From: Odiellus spinosus
Lineage: Eukaryota > Arthropoda > Arachnida > Opiliones > Phalangiidae
Reading direction: 5' to 3'
Assembly: GCA_963920705.1 (NCBI GenBank)
Contig: OY987240.1
Coordinates: 6,226,766-6,290,765 of the forward strand
DNA length: 64,000 nucleotides
Shown here piece by piece: positions 56,401-64,000 of the stretch (positions are counted from its first letter, which is position 1; each line of letters begins with the position of its first letter). Under the pieces are notes generated by a model. That model was given only the letters and a program-made list of their open reading frames with translations. It was not told the origin of the DNA and ran no database searches. A program made the translations under genes and the position numbers.

Positions 56401-56627
56401 ATTTTGATCTTTCATTGCACTTTGGTATTTTATGTCCTTTTTGCTTTTATAAAAGATATACAACAGATGAAGGAAAAGTATCTATGGTGTAGTGGTTTTC
56501 ACGTCCGCCTTACACGAGGAAGGACCCATGTTCGAGCCCTGGTAGGTACAATGTTAAAATTTCATTGAACTTCAGTATTTTATGTCATTTTTGCTTTTAT
56601 AAAAGGTACAATACCCTCTGATCTTAA

Positions 56628-56695
56628 GTATCTATGGTGGTTATCACGTCCGCCTAGCACGCGGAAGGACTCAGGTTCGAGCCCTGGTAGATATA
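56628..56695 (+). pseudogene. tRNA-like unit with D-arm deletion, AGC loop
   Basis: Five bases are missing from the D arm (TATGGTGGTTATCAC), leaving 68 nt and a damaged A box; the anticodon loop is CTAGCAC. Confidence 0.65.
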
Positions 56696-57221
56696 ATGTT
56701 AAGCTTTCATTGATCTTTGGTATATTATGTCATTTTTGCTTTTATAAAAGATATACAACAGATGAAGCATAAGAATCTATGGTGTAGTGGTTATCACGTC
56801 CGCCTTACACGCGGAAGGACCCAGGTTCGAGCCCTGGTAGGTACAATGTTAAACTTTCATTGAACTTCAGTATTTTATGTCATTCTTGCTTTTATAAAAG
56901 GTATAGTAGTGTCTAATATTAAGTATCTATGGTGTAGTGGTTATCACGTCCTCCTAACACGCGTAAGGACCCAAGTTCGAACCCTGGTACATACAATATT
57001 AAGATTTCATTAATCTTTGGTATTTTATGTCATTTTGCTTTTATAAAAGGTACAGTACTTCCTGATCTTAAGTATCTATGGTGAAGTGGTTATCACGTCC
57101 GCCTAACACGCGGAAGGACCCAGGTTCGAGCCCTAGTAGGTACAATGTTAAACTTTCATTGAAGTTCAGTATTTTATGTCATTTTTGCTTTTATAAAAGG
57201 TACAGTACTAGCTGATCTTAA

Positions 57222-57293
57222 GTATCTATGGTGTAGTGGTTATCAGGACGCCTAACACGCGGAAGGACCCAGGTTCGAGCCCTGGTAGATACA
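57222..57293 (+). pseudogene. tRNA-Val(AAC) with a damaged anticodon stem
   Basis: TATCACGTCCGCC is replaced by TATCAGGACGCC, removing one base and most pairs of the anticodon stem. Confidence 0.6.
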
Positions 57294-59461
57294 ATGTTAA
57301 GCTTTCATTGATCTTTGGTATTTTATGTCATTTTTGCTTTTATAAAAGGTACAGTACTGCCTAATCTTAAGTATATATGGTGTAGTGGTTATCACGTCCG
57401 CCTCATACGCGGAAGGACCCAGGTTCGAGACCTGGTAGGTACAATGTTACACTTTAATTGAACTTCAGTATTTTATGTCATTTTTGCTTTTATAAAAGGT
57501 ACAGTACTAGCTGATGTTAAGTATCTATGGTGTAGTGGTTATCACGTCCGCCTAACACGCGGAAGGACCTAGGTTCGAGCCCTGGTAGATACAAAGTTAG
57601 GCTTTCATTGATCTTTGGTTTTTACGTCAGTTTTGCTTTTATAAAAGATAATCAACAATTGAAGCATAAGTAGCTATGGTGTAGTGGTTATCACGTCCGC
57701 CGAACACGCGGAAGGACCCAGGTTCGAGCCCTGGTAGATACAATGTTAAACTTACATTGAACTTTGGTATATTATGTCATTTTTGCTTTTATAAAAGATA
57801 TACAACAGATGAAGCATAAGTATCTATGGTGTAGTGGTTATCACGTCCGCCTTACACGCGGAAGGACCCAGGTGCGAGCCCTGGTAGGTACAATGTTAAA
57901 CTTTCATTGAACTTCAGTATTTTATGTCATTTTTGCTTTTATAAAAGGTATAGTAGTTATATTAAGTATCTATGGTGTAGTGGTTACCACGTCCTCCTAA
58001 CACGCGTAAGGACCCAGGTTCGAACCCTGGTAGATACAATATTAAGTTTTCATTGATCTTTGGTATTTTATGTCATTTTGCTTTTATAAAAGGTACAGTA
58101 CTTCCTGACCTTATGTATCTATGGTGAAGTGGTTATCACGTCCGCCTAACACGCGGAAGGACCCAGGTTCGTGCCCTGGTAGGTACAATGTTACACTATA
58201 ATTGAACTTTGGTATATTATGTCATTTTTGCTTTTATAAAAGATATACAACAGATGAAGCATAAGTATCTATGGTGTAGTGGTTATCACGTACGCCTTAC
58301 ACGCGGAAGGACCCATGTTCGAGCCCTGGTAGGTACAATGTTAAACTTTCATTGAACTTCAGTATTTTATGTCATTTTTGCTTTTATAAAAGGTATAGTA
58401 GTTTCTGATATTAAGTATCTATGGTTAGTGGTTATCACGTCCTCCTAACACGCGTAAGGACCCAGGTTCGAACCCTGGTAGATACAATATTAAGATTTCA
58501 TTGATCTTTGGTATTTTATGTCATTTTGCTTTTATAAAAGGTACAGTACTTATTGATCTTAAGTATCTATGGTGAAGTGGTTATCACGTCCGCCTAACAC
58601 GCGGAAGGACCCAGGTTCGAGCCCTGGTAGGTACAATGTTACACTATAATTGAACTTTGATTTTTTATGTCATTTTTGCTTTTATAAAAGATATACAACA
58701 GATGAAGGATAAGTATCTATGGTGTAGTGGTTATCACGTCCGCCTCACACGCGGAAGGACCCAGGTTCGAGACCTGGTAGGTACAATGTTACACTTTAAT
58801 TGAACTTCAGTATTTTATGTCATTTTTGCTTTTATAAAAGGTACAGTTTTAGCTGATGTTAAGTATCTATGGTGTAGTGGTTATCACGTCCGCCTAACAC
58901 GCGGAAGGACCCAGGTTCGAGCCCTGGTAGATACAATGTTACACTATAATTGAACTTTGGTATATTATGTCATTTTTGCTTTTATAAAAGATATACAACA
59001 GATAAAGCATAAGTATCTATGGTGTAGTGGTTATCACGTACGCCTTACTCGCGGAAGGACCCAGGTTCGAGCCCTGGTAGGTACAATGTTAAACTTTCAT
59101 TGAACTTCAGTATTTTATGTCATTTTTGCTTTTATAAAAGGTATAGTAGTTTCTGACATTAAGTATCTATGGTGTAGTGGTTATCACGTCCTCCTAACAC
59201 GCGTAAGGACCCAGGTTCGAACCCTGGTAGATACAATATTAAGATTTCATTGATCTTTGGTATTATATGTCATTTTGCTTTTATAAAAGGTACAGTACTT
59301 CCTGATCTTAAGTATCTATGGTGAAGTGGTTATCACGTCCGCCTAACACGCGGAAGGACCCAGGTTCGAGCCCTGGTAGGTACAATGTTACACTATAATT
59401 GAACTTTGATTTTTTATGTCATTTTTGCTTTTATAAAAGATATACAACAGATGAAGGATAA

Positions 59462-59534
59462 GTATCTATGGTGTAGTGGTTATCACGTCCGCCTCACACG
59501 CGGAAGGACCCAGGTTCGAGACCTGGTAGGTACA
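59462..59534 (+). tRNA. tRNA-Val(CAC)
   Basis: Loop CTCACAC, perfect stems, T loop TTCGAGA. Confidence 0.8.
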
Positions 59535-60061
59535 ATGTTACACTTTAATTGAACTTCAGTATTTTATGTCATTTTTGCTTTTATAAAAGGTACAGTTTTA
59601 GCTGATGTTAAGTATCTATGGTGTAGTGGTTATCACGTCCGCCTAACACGCGGAAGGACCTAGGTTCGAGCCCTGGTAGATACAAAGTTAGGCTTTCATT
59701 GATCTTTGGTATTTTACGTCAGTTTTGCTTTTATAAAAGATAATCAACAAATGAAGCATAAGTAGCTATGGTGTAGTGGTTATCACGTCCGCCTTACACG
59801 CGGAAGGACCCTGGTTCGAGCCCTGGTAGGTACAATGTTGAACTATCATTGAACTTTGGTATTTTATGTCATTTTTGCTTTTATAAAAGATATACAACAG
59901 ATGAAGGATAAGTATCTATGGTGTAGTGGATATCACGTCCGCCTTACACGCGGAAGGACCAAGGTTCGAGCCCTGGTAGGTTCAATGTTAAACTTTCATT
60001 GAACTTCAGTATTTTATGTCATTTTTGCTTTTATAAAAGGTACAGTACTTTCTGATCTTAA

Positions 60062-60134
60062 GTATCTATGGTGTAGTGGTTATCACGTCCGCCTAGCACG
60101 CGGAATGACCTCGGTTCGAACCCTGGTAGATACA
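60062..60134 (+). tRNA. tRNA-like unit with AGC (Ala) anticodon
   Basis: Loop CTAGCAC; the variable region and T stem also differ (ATGAC, CTCGG/CCTGG), leaving mismatches. Duplicated at 63353-63425. Confidence 0.5.
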
Positions 60135-60488
60135 ATGTTATGATTTCATTGATCTTTGGTATTTTATGTCATTTTTGCTTTTATAAAAGGTACAGCACTT
60201 CCTGATCTTAGGTATCTATGGTGTAGTGGTTATCACGTCCGCCTCACACGCGGAAGGACCCAGGTTCGAGCCCTGGTAGGTACAATGTTACACTATAATT
60301 GAACTTTGGTTTTTTATGTCATTTTTGCTTTTATAAAAGATATACAACAGATGAAGGTTAAGTATCTATGGTGTAGTGGTTATCACGTCCGCCTTACACG
60401 CGGAAGGATCCAGGTTCGAGCCCTGGTAGATACAATGTTAAACTTTCATTGAACTTCAGTATTTTATACCATTTTTGCTTTTATAAAA

Positions 60489-63400
60489 GGTATAGTAGTT
60501 ATATTAAGTATCTATGGTGTAGTGGTTATCACGTCCTCCTAACACGCGTAAGGACCCAGGTTCGAACCCTGGTAGATACAATATTAAGATTTCATTGATC
60601 TTTGGTATTTTATGTCATTTTGCTTTTATAAAAGGTACAGTACTTCCTGACCTTATGTATCTATGGTGAAGTGGTTATCACGTCCGCCTAACCCGCGGAA
60701 GGACCCAGGTTCGTGCCCTGGTAGGTACAATGTTACACTATAATTGAACTTTGGTATATTATGTCATTTTTGCTTTTATAAAAGATATACAACAGATGAA
60801 GCATAAGTATCTATGGTGTAGTGGTTATCACGTACGCCTTACACGCGGAAGGACCCATGTTCGAGCCCTGGTAGGTACAATGTTAAACTTTCATTGAACT
60901 TCAGTATTTTATGTCATTTTTGCTTTTATAAAAGGTATAGTAGTTTCTGATATTAAGTATCTATGGTTAGTGGTTATCACGTCCTCCTAACACGCGTAAG
61001 GACCCAGGTTCGAACCCTGGTAGATACAATATTAAGATTTCATTGATCTTTGGTATTTTATGTCATTTTGCTTTTATAAAAGGTACAGTACTTATTGATC
61101 TTAAGTATCTATGGTGAAGTGGTTATCACGTCCGCCTAACACGCGGAAGGACCCAGGTTCGAGCCCTGGTAGGTACAATGTTACACTATAATTGAACTTT
61201 GATTTTTTATGTCATTTTTGCTTTTATAAAAGATATACAACAGATGAAGGATAAGTATCTATGGTGTAGTGGTTATCACGTCCGCCTCACACGCGGAAGG
61301 ACCCAGGTTCGAGACCTGGTAGGTACAATGTTACACTTTAATTGAACTTCAGTATTTTATGTCATTTTTGCTTTTATAAAAGGTACAGTTTTAGCTGATG
61401 TTAAGTATCTATGGTGTAGTGGTTATCACGTCCGCCTAACACGCGGAAGGACCCAGGTTCGAGCCCTGGTAGATACAATGTTACACTATAATTGAACTTT
61501 GGTATATTATGTCATTTTTGCTTTTATAAAAGATATACAACAGATAAAGCATAAGTATCTATGGTGTAGTGGTTATCACGTACGCCTTACTCGCGGAAGG
61601 ACCCAGGTTCGAGCCCTGGTAGGTACAATGTTAAACTTTCATTGAACTTCAGTATTTTATGTCATTTTTGCTTTTATAAAAGGTATAGTAGTTTCTGACA
61701 TTAAGTATCTATGGTGTAGTGGTTATCACGTCCTCCTAACACGCGTAAGGACCCAGGTTCGAACCCTGGTAGATACAATATTAAGATTTCATTGATCTTT
61801 GGTATTATATGTCATTTTGCTTTTATAAAAGGTACAGTACTTCCTGATCTTAAGTATCTATGGTGAAGTGGTTATCACGTCCGCCTAACACGCGGAAGGA
61901 CCCAGGTTCGAGCCCTGGTAGGTACAATGTTACACTATAATTGAACTTTGATTTTTTATGTCATTTTTGCTTTTATAAAAGATATACAACAGATGAAGGA
62001 TAAGTATCTATGGTGTAGTGGTTATCACGTCCGCCTCACACGCGGAAGGACCCAGGTTCGAGACCTGGTAGGTACAATGTTACACTTTAATTGAACTTCA
62101 GTATTTTATGTCATTTTTGCTTTTATACAAGGTACAGTTTTAGCTGATGTTAAGTATCTATGGTGTAGTGGTTATCACGTCCGCCTAACACGCGGAAGGA
62201 CCCAGGTTCGAGCCCTGGTAGATACAATGTTACACTATAATTGAACATTGGTATATTATGTCATTTTTGCTTTTATAAAAGATATACAACAGATAAAGCA
62301 TAAGTATCTATGGTGTAGTGGTTATCACGTACGCCTTACACGCGGAAGGACCCAGGTTCGAGCCCTGGTAGGTACAATGTTAAACTTTCATTGAACTTCA
62401 GTATTTTATGTCATTTTTGCTTTTATAAAAGGTATAGTAGTTTCTGACATTAAGTATCTATGGTGTAGTGGTTATCACGTCCTCCTAACACGCGTAAGGA
62501 CCCAGGTTCGAACCCTGGTAGATACAATATTAAGATTTCATTGATCTTTGGTATTATATGTCATTTTGCTTTTATAAAAGGTACAGTACTTCCTGATCTT
62601 AAGTATCTATGGTGAAGTCGTTATCACGTCCGCCTAACACGCGGAAGGACCCAGGTTCGAGCCCTGGTAGGTACAATGTTACACTATAATTGAACTTTGA
62701 TTTTTTATGTCATTTTTGCTTTTATAAAAGATATACAACAGATGAAGGATAAGTATCTATGGTGTAGTGGTTATCACGTCCGCCTCACACGCGGAAGGAC
62801 CCAGGTTCGAGACCTGGTAGGTACAATGTTACACTTTAATTGAACTTCAGTATTTTATGTCATTTTTGCTTTTATAAAAGGTACAGTTTTAGCTGATGTT
62901 AAGTATCTATGGTGTAGTGGTTATCACGTCCGCCTAACACGCGGAAGGACCTAGGTTCGAGCCCTGGTAGATACAAAGTTAGGCTTTCATTGATCTTTGG
63001 TATTTTACGTCAGTTTTGCTTTTATAAAAGATAATCAACAAATGAAGCATAAGTAGCTATGGTGTAGTGGTTATCACGTCCGCCTTACACGCGGAAGGAC
63101 CCTGGTTCGAGCCCTGGTAGGTACAATGTTGAACTATCATTGAACTTTGGTATTTTATGTCATTTTTGCTTTTATAAAAGATATACAACAGATGAAGGAT
63201 AAGTATCTATGGTGTAGTGGATATCACGTCCGCCTTACACGCGGAAGGACCAAGGTTCGAGCCCTGGTAGGTTCAATGTTAAACTTTCATTGAACTTCAG
63301 TATTTTATGTCATTTTTGCTTTTATAAAAGGTACAGTACTTTCTGATCTTAAGTATCTATGGTGTAGTGGTTATCACGTCCGCCTAGCACGCGGAATGAC

Positions 63401-63775
63401 CTCGGTTCGAACCCTGGTAGATACAATGTTATGATTTCATTGATCTTTGGTATTTTATGTCATTTTTGCTTTTATAAAAGGTACAGCACTTCCTGATCTT
63501 AGGTATCTATGGTGTAGTGGTTATCACGTCCGCCTCACACGCGGAAGGACCCAGGTTCGAGCCCTGGTAGGTACAATGTTACACTATAATTGAACTTTGG
63601 TTTTTTATGTCATTTTTGCTTTTATAAAAGATATACAACAGATGAAGGTTAAGTATCTATGGTGTAGTGGTTATCACGTCCGCCTTACACGCGGAAGGAT
63701 CCAGGTTCGAGCCCTGGTAGATACAATGTTAAACTTTCATTGAACTTCAGTATTTTATACCATTTTTGCTTTTAT
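60489..63775 (+). repeat. Large array duplication, copy 2, with inner expansion
   Basis: See copy 1 at 57948-60480. The inner segments 58920-59655, 61465-62205 and 62220-62945 are near-identical. Confidence 0.8.
63353..63425 (+). tRNA. tRNA-like unit with AGC (Ala) anticodon, second copy
   Basis: Duplicate of 60062-60134. Confidence 0.5.
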
Positions 63776-63952
63776 AAAAGTTACAGTACTTCCTGATCTT
63801 AAGTGTGTATGGTGTAGTGGTTATCACGTCAGCCTAACACGCGGAAGGACCCAGGTCCGAGTCCTGGTAGGTATAATGTTAAACTTTAATTGAACTTCAG
63901 TATTTTATGTCATTTTTGCTTTTATAAAAGGTACAGTACTTCATGATCTTAA

Positions 63953-64000
63953 GTATCTATGCTGTAGTGGTTATCACGTCCGCCTAACACGCGGAATAAC
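63953..64000 (+). tRNA. tRNA-Val(AAC), 5' part, cut by the window end
   Basis: GTATCTATGCTGTAG through the anticodon loop CTAACAC is present; the T arm lies outside. The array therefore continues to the right. Confidence 0.6.

Larger units (their letters stand above)
57948..60480 (+). repeat. Large array duplication (about 2.5 kb), copy 1
   Basis: The order of oddities (TATAGTAGTTATATTAAG, GGTGAAGTGG, CTATGGTTAGTGG, TACGCCTTACTCGCGG, CAAAGTTAGGC, GGATATCACG, GGAATGACCTCGG) repeats from 60489 to about 63775. In copy 2 an inner segment of about 740 bp is present one additional time. Confidence 0.8.
50204..64000 (+). repeat. tRNA-Val tandem array, block 5 (about 92 units), continues past the window
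   Basis: The block resumes inside a tRNA at the insert junction. It includes a subfamily with stem TCCTC/GCGTA (two mismatches) and T arm TTCGAACC, recurring from about 56935 onward. A stretch of about 0.6 kb with AAG and TAA units near 50930 recurs near 53910 and in block 4. The final unit is cut by the window end. Confidence 0.95.

Noticed and set aside
7588..64000. tRNA-derived SINE family instead of a gene array
   Set aside because: Units are strictly head to tail, have no target duplications, no A-rich or LINE-like tail, and keep an upstream TATA box; a dispersed retroposon would not show this.

Overview
The window is animal nuclear DNA, probably from an arthropod; the species is not determined. 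The evidence is its content: APE-type LINE, Copia, hAT and Polinton-type sequences, a Copia primer-binding site matching animal initiator tRNA-Met, arthropod-style ATCAGTT initiators, and a very large block of Pol III genes. No cellular protein-coding gene is recognisable with confidence.

Layout. (1) 1-4976 is a degraded virus-like region. It holds a protein-primed family B DNA polymerase of Polinton/Maverick type (1929-4976, frame broken, exonuclease region deleted), an unknown ORF in front of it (1432-1893), and a divergent minus-strand gene running off the left edge. Two promoters with the same architecture (TATA at -33 from an ATCAGTT initiator) drive the two directions. (2) 5286-6271 is the 5' part of an APE-type LINE: G-rich tandem repeats, then an endonuclease domain that stops abruptly. 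(3) From 6271 to the window end, interruptions apart, runs a head-to-tail tandem array with a unit of about 150 bp: a 73-nt tRNA-Val-like gene plus about 77 bp of spacer. About 270 units are estimated from block lengths divided by 150. Most copies keep the A box, B box, cloverleaf pairing, discriminator A, a TATA-like box at -30 and downstream T-runs. All three valine anticodons (AAC, TAC, CAC) are present, with minority units reading as Leu, Ile, Ala or Asp anticodons.

The array is interrupted by a 948-bp non-autonomous hAT element (6640-7587), by two related composite inserts (24234-28709 and 43757-50203) that break a tRNA gene at exactly the same acceptor-stem nucleotide, and by an apparently intact Copia element (30429-35494) with nearly identical LTRs. 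The Copia polyprotein carries what reads as a methyl-CpG-binding domain between integrase and reverse transcriptase.

How the parts relate. The array evolves by unequal exchange: multi-unit blocks of 0.7-2.5 kb are repeated nearly exactly, and some exchange points fall inside the tRNA body. Upstream spacer type and anticodon remain largely linked, so at least two ancestral units (an AAC and a TAC gene) seem to have been amplified together. The mobile elements sit in the array as passengers; the two composite inserts are the exception, because both hit the same tRNA base.
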